A DNA stretch of 64,000 nt from Candidatus Dormiibacterota bacterium (GTDB lineage: Bacteria > Acidobacteriota > Polarisedimenticolia > Gp22-AA2). The stretch lies in the NCBI GenBank assembly GCA_035635555.1, contig DASQAT010000041.1, forward strand, positions 62,001 through 126,000, given 5' to 3'. The translations under genes were made by a program, and so were the position numbers. The notes under the pieces are model-generated. The model was given only the letters and a program-made list of their open reading frames with translations, was not told the DNA's origin and searched no databases. Within the stretch, counting starts at the first letter, position 1; the number at the start of each line of letters is the position of its first letter. This document shows positions 41,981 to 51,202 of the stretch, one piece after another.

Positions 41981-42222
41981 GATGACCGCTCTTTTCGAGC
42001 CTGGGGTCTCACCAGATCCGCGGCCGCGATGATGCTTTCGATCGCGTCCGGCCCGATGGCCGCGATGATCTTCTGAACCTGTTCTACGCTGAGAGGACGG
42101 AGACCGCGCTCGAGCCGAGAGAGGGTGCCGTTGTCGATGCCCGTCGGCCCAGCGAGGTCATCAAGAGTGAGCCCGGCTGCTACTCTGAAGATCCGGAGTG
42201 GAGATATCCTCTTCATAGCCAT
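41977..42222 (-). CDS. XRE/Cro-CI-type transcriptional regulator
   Basis: An 81-residue protein from the ATG at 42222. The helix-turn-helix is IFRVAAGLTLDDLAGPTGIDNGTLSRLERGLRPLS with the usual second half VEQVQKIIAAIGP. It lacks a peptidase or dimerisation domain. It heads the tightly overlapping replication gene chain, and a 22-bp dyad covers its start codon, which suggests autorepression. A second ATG at 42216 is possible. Confidence 0.8.
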   Translation of the reverse strand: MAMKRISPLRIFRVAAGLTLDDLAGPTGIDNGTLSRLERGLRPLSVEQVQKIIAAIGPDAIESIIAAADLVRPQARKERSS

Positions 42223-42239
42223 GCATATTGCTGCATGGC
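42218..42239. promoter_or_regulatory. Operator-like dyad over the XRE start
   Basis: GCCATGCA (42218-42225), 6 nt, then its exact complement TGCATGGC (42232-42239). The dyad covers the regulator's start codon and upstream sequence, the normal position for autoregulation by a small XRE repressor. Binding is inferred. Confidence 0.45.
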
Positions 42240-42294
42240 CGCCGCGCAAAGTGTGCCACTTAATTCTGTAGGCGGGATGGTGGTTCTTCGGCTC

Positions 42295-42885
42295 TCAGCG
42301 CTTGAGGTCGGCGATCAACCTGGCGAGGAAGCTTCGGATGGGCGCGACGAGCTGACGATAGCGTTGGAGGGTCCGCCTCGAGGGGGCACGGTCGGAAACG
42401 CCCCAACTCCGAAGATAATCTGCGATCAGTTTGTGGGGGTCAGGCTCGGGATAGCAGCGGCGGACCCACTTCGCTGCATCGTGACGTTCCTTCTCCGTGA
42501 AGCACGTATCGAGACGGTTCTGGAGGACTCGGCGGGCGCACCTCCTAGACCTCTTCACTTCGCGTCGAGCCTTCAGCGCGGCCAGTTCTGCGAGCACGCC
42601 GAAATTCGGACCCTGAAGCGGGCCGAGCCTCTCCCAGGCCGGGCGTTCGCCACGCACCAAATCGAACTCGCCCGTGTACTGGCCCCCGAACATCCGCGCG
42701 CGCGTCTTCCTCTGGCGACGAGATCGCGCGTCCCGTGGCTCGGGATACTCCCATTCGAAGAGCGACAGATCCTTCGGGGGGATGAAAGTCGCGGCGAGCT
42801 CGTCGATTTGCTTCTCGGTGAGTCTGTGAAGGGCCGGATCCCATCGTCCGATTTCTGGCCGACGTGGTTCTCGGCGACGCCCCAT
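42295..42885 (-). CDS. Unknown basic protein at the right end of the element
   Basis: A 196-residue Arg/Lys-rich protein, ATG start at 42885 with GGAGG six bases upstream. The C-terminal DPHKLIADYLRSWGVSDRAPSRRTLQRYRQLV looks like a helix-turn-helix, so DNA binding is plausible. No family was recognised. It is the rightmost gene, separated from attR by 270 bp, and precedes the XRE gene by 72 nt. Confidence 0.6.
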   Translation of the reverse strand: MGRRREPRRPEIGRWDPALHRLTEKQIDELAATFIPPKDLSLFEWEYPEPRDARSRRQRKTRARMFGGQYTGEFDLVRGERPAWERLGPLQGPNFGVLAELAALKARREVKRSRRCARRVLQNRLDTCFTEKERHDAAKWVRRCYPEPDPHKLIADYLRSWGVSDRAPSRRTLQRYRQLVAPIRSFLARLIADLKR

Positions 42886-42995
42886 CCTCGCCTCCGAGCG
42901 AGCTCCGAGGGAATGTTCGGCGGCGCCGGTCGGTCGGAGTGCCGAGCCCCGTCTGCAGGACGGTGCGCCGCCGACGTGATTCTATCTCATCGCGT

Positions 42996-43013
42996 TGTCC
43001 ACCGATTGTCCAC
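42996..43013. repeat. Right pair of TGTCCAC repeats, candidate arm sites
   Basis: TGTCCAC starts at 42996 and again at 43007, an 11-bp period and in the same orientation as the left pair at 28003-28020. It lies 142 bp inside attR in non-coding sequence. Equal spacing at both ends of the element argues for a protein-binding function. Confidence 0.45.
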
Positions 43014-43151
43014 GCACGAGTCGGGGTCGGCTGAAACGAGCGTAAACAGGGACTCGCTGGACCGCATGTCGCGCGCCCTTTCTCGGTGGTCCGCCTCGTG
43101 TGCAACCGTTGGAGCACAAGCCTTTCAGCCGAACGTGACCGGTTCGGATCG

Positions 43152-44372
<1,221 letters not shown>

Positions 44373-44386
44373 TTACCCGGTTTTCG

Positions 44387-46246
44387 TCAGGACGTCCGCG
44401 CCGTGCCGCCCGACCCGCTCGTGCCCCCCGGCGCGTTGGGCGAAGGATGGTACAGGATCACTTCGGTCAGGATCTCGGAGGCCTCCCCCAGCTTTTCCAG
44501 CGAGGCCATGCACTCCGAGACGCTGGCCGATGCCAGCGCCTTGCGCGCCCCATCGAGGATCTTCTTCACCACGTTCCGCTTCTCCTCGTCCAGGAGCGTC
44601 CCGAACTCGGCGAACGATTTCATGTTGGACTCGAGGAGGCCCTCGAGGCGCGCCTGGATACGGTACAGCTCGGCCTTCTTCTTGTCCGCGTCGGCGTTCT
44701 TCCGGGCGTCGTCGATGATGTCGCCGATCTCCTTCTCCGACAGCCCTCCGGACGGTGTCACGACGATCGTCTGCTCCTTGTTCGTCGCGAAGTCCCGGGC
44801 GGAGACGTGGACGATGCCGTTGCTGTCGATGTCGAACGTGACCTCGATCTGCGGGACGCCCTTGGGCGCGGGGGGAATTCCCACCAGCTCGAAGCGGCCC
44901 AGCGACTTGTTGAACGCCGCCACCTCGCGCTCACCCTGCAGGACGTTCACCTCGACCTTGGACTGGTTGTCGGCCACCGTCGTGAAGATCTTCGTCTTGC
45001 GGGTCGGGATCGTGGTGTTGCGGTCGATCAGCTTGGTGAACATGCCGCCGCGCGTCTCGATGCCGAGAGACAGAGGCGTCACGTCCAGGAGGACCATGTC
45101 CTTGACTTCCCCCTGCAGGATGCCGGCCTGGATGGCCGCGCCGACGCCGACCACCTCCTCGGGGTTCTTGTCGCGGCACGGTTCCTTGCCGAAGATCTCG
45201 CGCACCATCTGGATGACCTTGGGGACGCGCGTCATGCCCCCCACCAGGAGCACCTCGTCGATCTCGGCCGGCTTGAGTCCCGCGAGCGACAGGGCTTCGA
45301 GACACGGCTTGCGTGTCCGGTCCACCAGATCCGCCGTCAGCTCGTCGAATTTGTCGCGCGCCAGGACGACGTTCAGGTGCTTGGGTCCTTTGGCATCGGC
45401 CGAGATGAACGGCAGGTTGATCTCCGAGCGCGTCTCGGACGACAACTCGCATTTGGCCTTCTCGGAGGCCTCCTTGAGGCGCTGCAGCGCCAGGCGATCC
45501 TCGCGCAGCGAGATCCCCTCCTTCTTCTCGAACTCCCCGAGCAGCCACTCCAGGATCCGCTGGTCGAAGTCCTCGCCTCCCAGGAACGTGTCGCCCGACG
45601 TCGCCTTGACCTCGAAGACTCCCTGGCCCAGCTGCAGGATGGAGACGTCGAAGGTGCCGCCCCCCAGGTCGTAGACCACGATCTTTTTCTCCGCCTCCTC
45701 GTTCAGGCGGTACGCCAGCGACGCGGCGGTGGGCTCGTTGATGATGCGCAGGACCTTGAGCCCGGCGATGCGCCCGGCATCCTTGGTCGCCTGTCTCTGG
45801 CTGTCGTCGAAGTACGCCGGCACCGTGATGATCGCCTCGTGCACTTCCGTCTGCAGGTGCTCCTCGGTCATCTCCTTGAGTCGCTCCAGGATCATGGCCG
45901 AGATCTCCTGGGGGCTGTAGTCCTTGTCGCGCACCCGGATCCGCACGTCGCCGTTCTTGGCCTCGACGATCTGGTAGGGCACGAACTTCTTGGCCTGCTG
46001 CACTTCGGGGGAGTTGAACTTGCGTCCGATCAGCCGCTTGACGGCGTAGACCGTGTTGTGCGGATTGGTCACGGACTGGCGCTTGGCGATCTGTCCCACC
46101 AGACGCTGCCCCTTCTCCGTGAAGGCGACGATGGAGGGGGTGGTCCGCGCGCCCTCCTTGTTCGGGATCACCAGGGGGGTTCCGCCGTCCATGATGGCGA
46201 CGCAGCAGTTGGTCGTGCCCAGATCGATTCCCATCACCCGGCTCAT
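44387..46246 (-). CDS. dnaK: Chaperone DnaK (Hsp70)
   Basis: ATP-driven chaperone of 619 residues. The nucleotide-binding domain begins [17 protein letters not shown] and contains [17 protein letters not shown]-type [32 protein letters not shown] and [15 protein letters not shown]. The substrate-binding domain includes [20 protein letters not shown] and a helical lid, ending in a Gly/Ser/Thr-rich tail. Its ATG overlaps the grpE stop by 4 nt. dnaJ follows after about 107 nt. Expression is expected to be HrcA/CIRCE-controlled. Confidence 0.98.
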   Translation of the reverse strand: MSRVMGIDLGTTNCCVAIMDGGTPLVIPNKEGARTTPSIVAFTEKGQRLVGQIAKRQSVTNPHNTVYAVKRLIGRKFNSPEVQQAKKFVPYQIVEAKNGDVRIRVRDKDYSPQEISAMILERLKEMTEEHLQTEVHEAIITVPAYFDDSQRQATKDAGRIAGLKVLRIINEPTAASLAYRLNEEAEKKIVVYDLGGGTFDVSILQLGQGVFEVKATSGDTFLGGEDFDQRILEWLLGEFEKKEGISLREDRLALQRLKEASEKAKCELSSETRSEINLPFISADAKGPKHLNVVLARDKFDELTADLVDRTRKPCLEALSLAGLKPAEIDEVLLVGGMTRVPKVIQMVREIFGKEPCRDKNPEEVVGVGAAIQAGILQGEVKDMVLLDVTPLSLGIETRGGMFTKLIDRNTTIPTRKTKIFTTVADNQSKVEVNVLQGEREVAAFNKSLGRFELVGIPPAPKGVPQIEVTFDIDSNGIVHVSARDFATNKEQTIVVTPSGGLSEKEIGDIIDDARKNADADKKKAELYRIQARLEGLLESNMKSFAEFGTLLDEEKRNVVKKILDGARKALASASVSECMASLEKLGEASEILTEVILYHPSPNAPGGTSGSGGTARTS

Positions 46247-46950
46247 GGTTCCTCCCCCGCGTCACGATCCTGCCGCTGCGACCGGGACGAGGACTCCCGG
46301 TCGGCCCCCTTGCCGGAGGTGACCTTCACGAGTGAGGGCCGCAGCAGCCTGTCGTTGTACATGTACCCCTTCTGCATCTCCTCCAGGACGACGTCCGACT
46401 CGAAGCCCGGGACATCCATGACCAGGACCGCCTCGTGCAGGCGCGGGTCGAAGCGGGCGCCGAGCGCGTCGATCGGCACCACCCCCTCCTTCTTGAGCAG
46501 ATCGAGGAACTGCTGGTGCACCAGCTCGATTCCCTTGAAGAGAGGGTCCTTCGAACCTTCGCTCGCCCGCAGGGCCCGTTCCATGTTGTCCAGGATGGGC
46601 AGGAAGCGCTTCAGGACCTCGCGCACCGCGGCGGAGCCTGACTCGTCGCGCTCCCGCTCCATCCGCTTGCGGAAGTTGTCGAACTCCGCCTGCTTGCGCA
46701 GCAGGAGGTCGTAGTACTTGTCCTTGTCCCGTTTCGCCTCCTCGAGCTCCCGGGCGAGGGTCGACGTGTCCAGGTGGGACCGCCCCCCCGCACGGCCGGC
46801 CGGACGCTCCTCGCGCCCCGTCTTCTCCTTGACGGCGCCGGTGGTCTCGTCCACCCCCACCACTTCGAGGATCTCGATCGGCTCCTCCTCGTCCTTCCCG
46901 GGGCGTTCGGGCTCCGGCGGATCGGTCGGCTTGCGCGGACGCGTCGGCAT
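46243..46950 (-). CDS. grpE: Nucleotide exchange factor GrpE
   Basis: Releases ADP from DnaK. It has 235 residues from the ATG at 46950, which follows GGGAGGTCGT. The acidic, disordered N-terminus (EEEPIEILEVVGVDETTG) is followed by the long helix KYYDLLLRKQAEFDNFRKRMERERDES. The C-terminal beta wing has FDPRLHEAVLVMDVPG and EEMQKGYMYNDRLLRPSLVKVT. Longer in-frame starts lie in the hrcA region and are not used. It ends 4 nt inside dnaK. Confidence 0.96.
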   Translation of the reverse strand: MPTRPRKPTDPPEPERPGKDEEEPIEILEVVGVDETTGAVKEKTGREERPAGRAGGRSHLDTSTLARELEEAKRDKDKYYDLLLRKQAEFDNFRKRMERERDESGSAAVREVLKRFLPILDNMERALRASEGSKDPLFKGIELVHQQFLDLLKKEGVVPIDALGARFDPRLHEAVLVMDVPGFESDVVLEEMQKGYMYNDRLLRPSLVKVTSGKGADRESSSRSQRQDRDAGEEP

Positions 46951-46973
46951 ACGACCTCCCGCCCGAATATAGG

Positions 46974-48041
46974 TCAGTGTGGGGGGCTGGTCAATAAACT
47001 GGAGAGGAGTCTGGAGATGTAATCGACCAGGGCCACGGCCCGTTCGTATTCCATGCGTGTCGGACCGAGGAGACCGACGATCCCGCTGGATCGCTCGTCC
47101 ACCTGATAAGGAGAGGCGACCAGGGCCAGGTTCTTGAGAGCCGGGTCGTCCGTTTCCGAGCCGATGACGATGCGCACGCCGGGCGCATCCAGGCAGCGGT
47201 CCAGGAGGTTGACCAGGTGGTGCTTCTCCTCGAACGTCTCGAACAGACGGCGCATGGTGTCCATGTCCGCGAATTCCGGGTGCTTCATGATGTTGGTGGT
47301 CCCCTCCAGGACCAGGCGGCGCTCGTCCTGCTCGGCGTTGAGGTAGCGTGTCCCCAGGCTGACCACGCTCTTCAGCAGCACGTCGAAAGCCGCCTTCTCC
47401 TGGACCATCAGGCCCACCAGACGGGCGCGGATGTCCCCCAGCGTGAGCCCGGCGAACTCCTCGACGAGGTACCTCCCTGCCCGATCGAGATCCGCCTGCG
47501 CGTACTCCTCCTCGACCTCGATCATCCGGTGGCTGACCACACCGGAGCGGTCGACGAACACGCACAGGACACGCTTCTCCTGAAGGCTGACGAATTCGAT
47601 GTGTTTCAGGACGGCTTCCCGGATGGGAGGGGTGATCACGTAGCCCACATGCCTCGACAGCCTCGACAGGATCTTCGGGATGATCTCCATCGCCTCGCCG
47701 AATTCCGAGGCGACCCGCGACAGGCTCTCGTCGATGAGCGTCTTGTCCCTCTGGGACAGACGCACGGGGTCGAGCAGGCCGTCCACGTAGTAGCGGTACC
47801 CCTTGTCCGTGGGGATGCGGCCGGCGGAGGTGTGCGGCTGCGCCAGGAAGCCGGTCTCCTCAAGGTCCGCCATGACGTTGCGGACGCTCGCCGAGCTCAG
47901 TCCCTCGCGGCTGAGCTTGGCGATGGTGCGCGACCCGACCGGTTCGCCGGTCAGGATGTAGTTGACGATGACCCGCTTGAGGATCTCCTCGGCGCGGGCA
48001 TCGATCGGATTTTCCTGCGTGGTTCCGCCTTTGGCACTCAT
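46974..48041 (-). CDS. hrcA: Heat-shock repressor HrcA
   Basis: Repressor that binds CIRCE and depends on GroEL for activity in other bacteria. The 355 residues include the N-terminal winged helix (RAEEILKRVIVNYILTGEPVGSRTIAKLS then SSASVRNVMADLEETGFLAQPHTSAGRIPTDKGYRYYV) and a C-terminal domain ending SSGIVGLLGPTRMEYERAVALVDYIS. The ATG lies inside the CIRCE element, whose right half encodes part of MSAKG. It is the first gene of hrcA-grpE-dnaK-dnaJ(-prmA). Confidence 0.96.
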   Translation of the reverse strand: MSAKGGTTQENPIDARAEEILKRVIVNYILTGEPVGSRTIAKLSREGLSSASVRNVMADLEETGFLAQPHTSAGRIPTDKGYRYYVDGLLDPVRLSQRDKTLIDESLSRVASEFGEAMEIIPKILSRLSRHVGYVITPPIREAVLKHIEFVSLQEKRVLCVFVDRSGVVSHRMIEVEEEYAQADLDRAGRYLVEEFAGLTLGDIRARLVGLMVQEKAAFDVLLKSVVSLGTRYLNAEQDERRLVLEGTTNIMKHPEFADMDTMRRLFETFEEKHHLVNLLDRCLDAPGVRIVIGSETDDPALKNLALVASPYQVDERSSGIVGLLGPTRMEYERAVALVDYISRLLSSLLTSPPH

Positions 48042-48057
48042 CGGACTTGAGTGCCAA
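48031..48057. promoter_or_regulatory. CIRCE operator
   Basis: TTGGCACTC-N9-GAGTGCCAA, a perfect 9-9-9 inverted repeat. It differs from the classic TTAGCACTC-N9-GAGTGCTAA by one symmetric base in each arm. It overlaps the -10 box on one side and the hrcA start codon on the other, so HrcA would block transcription of its own operon. Confidence 0.92.
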
Positions 48058-48084
48058 TATACCGGCCTCCTCGGATCCTGTCAA
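48056..48084 (-). promoter_or_regulatory. Promoter of the hrcA-grpE-dnaK-dnaJ operon
   Basis: Minus strand TTGACA (48084-48079), 17 nt, then TATATT (48061-48056): a 6 of 6 and a 5 of 6 match. The predicted start near 48049 leaves only about 8 nt before the hrcA ATG at 48041, so the transcript would be almost leaderless with no room for a Shine-Dalgarno site. Confidence 0.75.
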
Positions 48085-48113
48085 CCGCCGGGTCGCTGCG
48101 GCTTTTCCGGGCC

Positions 48114-48230
48114 GCGAGGCGGGGACGCGGCGGGGTTCGGCTCATGTTCGCTCGCGCGGGGTACGAAGCGACCTGGCGACCCGCATGGCGCGGCTCAAAA
48201 TCGCCGAACCCCGCCGCGTCCCCGCCTCGC
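48114..48230. repeat. 28-bp perfect inverted repeat with 61-bp spacer
   Basis: Left arm 48114-48141 (GCGAGGCGGGGACGCGG, then CGGGGTTCGGC) and right arm 48203-48230 are exact complements over 28 bp. Weaker complementarity continues a few bases outside (GCTTT and CGG on both sides). It lies in the only gene-free stretch longer than 300 bp, between hrcA and prfB. It could be a small inverted-repeat (MITE- or REP-pair-like) element. No target duplication is evident and no second copy was seen in the window. Confidence 0.7.
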
Positions 48231-48460
48231 ACCGTGAAAGCGACCTCCCGAGGAGCACGTCCATCAAGGAACCGACACGATGATCTCTCCCCATCTGACG
48301 CTTTGCGATTCCGAGGACGGCGATCCATGAACGATCTCAAACAGGAGGTGTGCGAGCCTCACCGCGGTGCTCGCTTTCGAGAGGGCGGCGGGGGACGTCC
48401 GGCGGCGCGGCGATTTTAAGCCGCGCCCCCGCGCGCCCCCGTCGCCCGGTCCGGCAAGGG
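48231..48460. other. Non-coding remainder of the hrcA-prfB gap
   Basis: No gene with a credible start, ribosome-binding site or family match was found. The only structure seen is a 7-bp hairpin (GCGCGGC 48405-48411, GCCGCGC 48420-48426, AT-rich loop) some 35 bp beyond the prfB stop, without a U-tract. It may be the 3' end of the recN-to-prfB transcript. Confidence 0.4.
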
Positions 48461-49601
48461 TCAGCGGGAAGGGGTGGGGGCGGCGCTCCGGCTGCTGGCG
48501 AGGAGGTAGGTCTTGATGAAGTCGTCGATGTCGCCGTCCAGGACCTTCTGGACGTCCCCCCTCTCGGAGGCGGTGCGATGGTCCTTCACGAGCGTGTAGG
48601 GCTGCAGGACATAGGAGCGGATCTGACTGCCGAAATCGATGTCCTTCTTGGCCCCCTCCTCGACCTGGCGCTTCTCGTCGCGCTTGCGAAGCTCCAGGTC
48701 GTACAGGCGCGACTTGAGGATCTTCATGGCCATGTCGCGGTTCCTGTGCTGCGAACGCTCGTTCTGGCAGGACACGACGATGCCGGTCGGCAGGTGAGTG
48801 ATGCGCACGGCGGAATCCGTGACATTCACGTGCTGCCCTCCCGCGCCGCTCGATCGATACGTATCGATGCGCAGATCCTTCTCCTCGACCGCCACGTCGA
48901 TGGCGTCGTCCAGCTCGGGGTAGGCGTACACGGAGGCGAATGAAGTGTGCCGCCGGCCGGAGGAGTCGAAGGGGGAGATGCGCACCAGACGGTGCACGCC
49001 GCTCTCGGCACGCAGGAAGCCGTAGGCGTTCTTCCCCTTGATGAGGAGGGTGGCGCTCTTGATCCCCGCCTCCTCGCCTTTCTGATAGTCGAGCGCCTCG
49101 ATCCGGTAACCGTGCCTCTCCGCCCAGCGCAGGTACATGCGGTAGAGCATCTCGGCCCAGTCCTGCGACTCGGTGCCGCCCGCTCCCGGGTGGATGGTGA
49201 GGATGGCGTTCGCGGCGTCGTGCTCGCCCTGGAGCATGATCTCGAGCTCGCGCTCGTCGAGCGCCGCCTGCAGCGCCTCGACCGCCTGCTTCAGGTCGCC
49301 GCCGACGTCCTCCCCTTCGCGCAGAAGCTCCACGCACACCTCGGCGTCCTCGGCCCTCTTCTCGAGCCTGCCGAAGGACTCCAGCTCTTCCGTCAGGCGG
49401 GTGCGGGCTTTCAGGGTCGTCTGGGCGCGGGCGGGGTCGTTCCAGAGCCCCGGGTCGGCGACGGTCTTCTCGATCTCGGCGAGTTCGCGGGCGAGTCTCT
49501 CCAGATCAAAGGTGCCCCCGGAGCTCCGTGAAGCGCTCCTTGAGGGCGTCCGCCTTGCGCGCAAGCTCCTCGATCTCGAAACTTCGGGGACTCTTCGCCA
49601 C
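48461..49601 (-). CDS. prfB: Peptide chain release factor 2, with +1 programmed frameshift
   Basis: Terminates translation at UGA and UAA. The first 30 codons, GTG start at 49601 (AKSPRSFEIEELARKADALK), end at an in-frame TGA at 49508-49506. A +1 shift there enters the main frame (DLERLARELAEIEKTVADPGLWNDPARAQ). The main frame has HPGAGGTESQDWAEMLYRMY with the GGQ-type loop as SSGAGGQHVNVTDSAVRITH. The SPF tripeptide that recognises UGA is present in RISPFDSSGRRHTSFASV. The total length is about 380 residues. It follows lnt by 23 nt and ends the recN-led gene block. Confidence 0.95.
49506..49520 (-). promoter_or_regulatory. prfB +1 frameshift site
   Basis: Minus strand CGG-GGG-CAC-CTT-TGA, followed by T. 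This is the known RF2 autoregulation signal: an internal Shine-Dalgarno-like GGGGG, the slippery CTT and the in-frame TGA stop, at the same spacing as in E. coli (AGG GGG TAT CTT TGA). Low RF2 favours the shift and raises RF2. Confidence 0.9.
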
Positions 49602-49624
49602 GACCGGGACTCCCGCGCGCCGGG

Positions 49625-51202
49625 TCAACCCCGACGCAGAAACGCCGCGCGAAGCGCGGCGCCGTGAAGGAGCGTGAGTATAGCACACCCCCAGGCGAAC
49701 AGATCGCCGCACGCGGCATAGGGAGTGACGTCGGAGCGAGTCTGAACCGTTCCCAGCAGCACGGCGCTCTCCATGAGCGGGGTGCGCTCCAGGATGCGCC
49801 CGTACGGATCGATGATCGCCGAGATGCCCGTGTTGGCGGCGCGCACCATGAAGCGCCGGTTCTCCGCCGCCCTCACGGTCGCCATCGCCAGGTGCTGCAG
49901 CGGGGCCGCCGTCGTTCCGAACCAGGCGTCGTTGGTGATGTTCACCAGGAGGGCCGCGTCCTTCCCGGCGACGCGGCGCACCACCTCGGGGAAAATGGCC
50001 TCGTAGCAGATGAACGTCGCCGCGCGCCCGACACCGGTCGGAAGGGGTGCCGCGACCGTCCCGGGCGCGAAGTCCGAGATCGTTCCCTGCGCCAGCCTGT
50101 CGACGAAGAACAGCAGACGGTGCAGCGGGACGTACTCCCCGAACGGCACCAGGTGGATCTTGTCGTACGATCCGCCCAGAGACCCGTCCGGTTCGACCGC
50201 GAACGCGCTGTTGAAGACACGCAGGTCGCCGTCCACGACTTTATAGTCCACGCTTCCCAGGATCAGGGTCGCACCGGAGGCGCGCGCAAGGTCCCGGACC
50301 ACGGAGAGGTACGCCTCGTCCGTTTCGACGCCGGGTCCCGCAGCCCCGGCCGGCGCCGGCCGGCGGAAGGAATAGGGACTCGACGATTCCGGCCAGACGA
50401 TAAGACGCGCCCCCCCCGCCCCGGCCTCCCGTGTCAGGCGGACCAGGTCCGACAGGATCCGGGCTCCGCTGCCCGGGCTCCACTTGCGATCCTGGGGGAC
50501 GTTCCCCTGGACCGCGGCCACCGGGATCGACTCGCCGCCGGGCCGGCGCTCGCCGGCGCGAATCGTCAGGACGCCGTACGCGTGCGCCAGCGCCACCAGG
50601 AGGAGGAGAGCGGCGCCGCAGATGAGAGGGCGCGGCCTGGCCGGTCGAAGGACCAGCAGAACGATGCCGGCGTTCGCGGCCACGACGACGAACGACACGG
50701 CGCAGATCCCTCCCCAGGCCGCCGTCTGGAGGAGAGGGATGTCGCGATACTGGGAGTATCCGATGAGGCCCCAGGGAAACCCGGTCAGGAGGCGCCCCCG
50801 GACGATCTCGAGCGCCACCCACCCGACCGGCGCCAGGACCAGAGCCGGCTCGCCGAAGCGCCGCCAGGATGCCGCCTGCAGGAGGGCGAAGACCGCGACG
50901 TACGTCGCGAGATAGAACACCAGGAGCAGGAAGATCGGCCAGGCTAGCACACCGGACATCCCTCCGTAGGTGACCATGACGCCCGGGATCCAGGACAGGA
51001 GAGACGTAAAGAAGACCGCGCCGCAGGCGTAGCCGCGGAACAGGGCGGTGACGGGCGGGACATCCTGGAGGGACAGCAGGAACGGCACCAGGGCGACGAA
51101 CGCCACGGCGCACAGGTCGGCACGCGGGAACGCCAGGGCGAGAAGGGCCCCGGACACGCCCGCCCACACTCCTCCCCGCCTCAGGGTGGACCTATCCTTC
51201 AT
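49625..51202 (-). CDS. lnt: Apolipoprotein N-acyltransferase
   Basis: Adds the third acyl chain to lipoproteins in the inner membrane. It has 525 residues: about six membrane helices, then a nitrilase-like periplasmic domain. The catalytic triad is Glu in LIVWPESSSPYSF, Lys in SYDKIHLVPFGEYVP and Cys in TFICYEAIFPEVV; NDAWFGTTAAPLQHLAMATVRAAENRR is also typical. A final membrane helix follows. It overlaps the PilB-like stop by 11 nt. Together with pal it confirms a lipoprotein-bearing double membrane. Confidence 0.95.
   Translation of the reverse strand: MKDRSTLRRGGVWAGVSGALLALAFPRADLCAVAFVALVPFLLSLQDVPPVTALFRGYACGAVFFTSLLSWIPGVMVTYGGMSGVLAWPIFLLLVFYLATYVAVFALLQAASWRRFGEPALVLAPVGWVALEIVRGRLLTGFPWGLIGYSQYRDIPLLQTAAWGGICAVSFVVVAANAGIVLLVLRPARPRPLICGAALLLLVALAHAYGVLTIRAGERRPGGESIPVAAVQGNVPQDRKWSPGSGARILSDLVRLTREAGAGGARLIVWPESSSPYSFRRPAPAGAAGPGVETDEAYLSVVRDLARASGATLILGSVDYKVVDGDLRVFNSAFAVEPDGSLGGSYDKIHLVPFGEYVPLHRLLFFVDRLAQGTISDFAPGTVAAPLPTGVGRAATFICYEAIFPEVVRRVAGKDAALLVNITNDAWFGTTAAPLQHLAMATVRAAENRRFMVRAANTGISAIIDPYGRILERTPLMESAVLLGTVQTRSDVTPYAACGDLFAWGCAILTLLHGAALRAAFLRRG

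Noticed and set aside
44447-46714. Plus-strand open frame opposite dnaK and grpE
   Set aside because: Shadow of two highly conserved chaperone genes.
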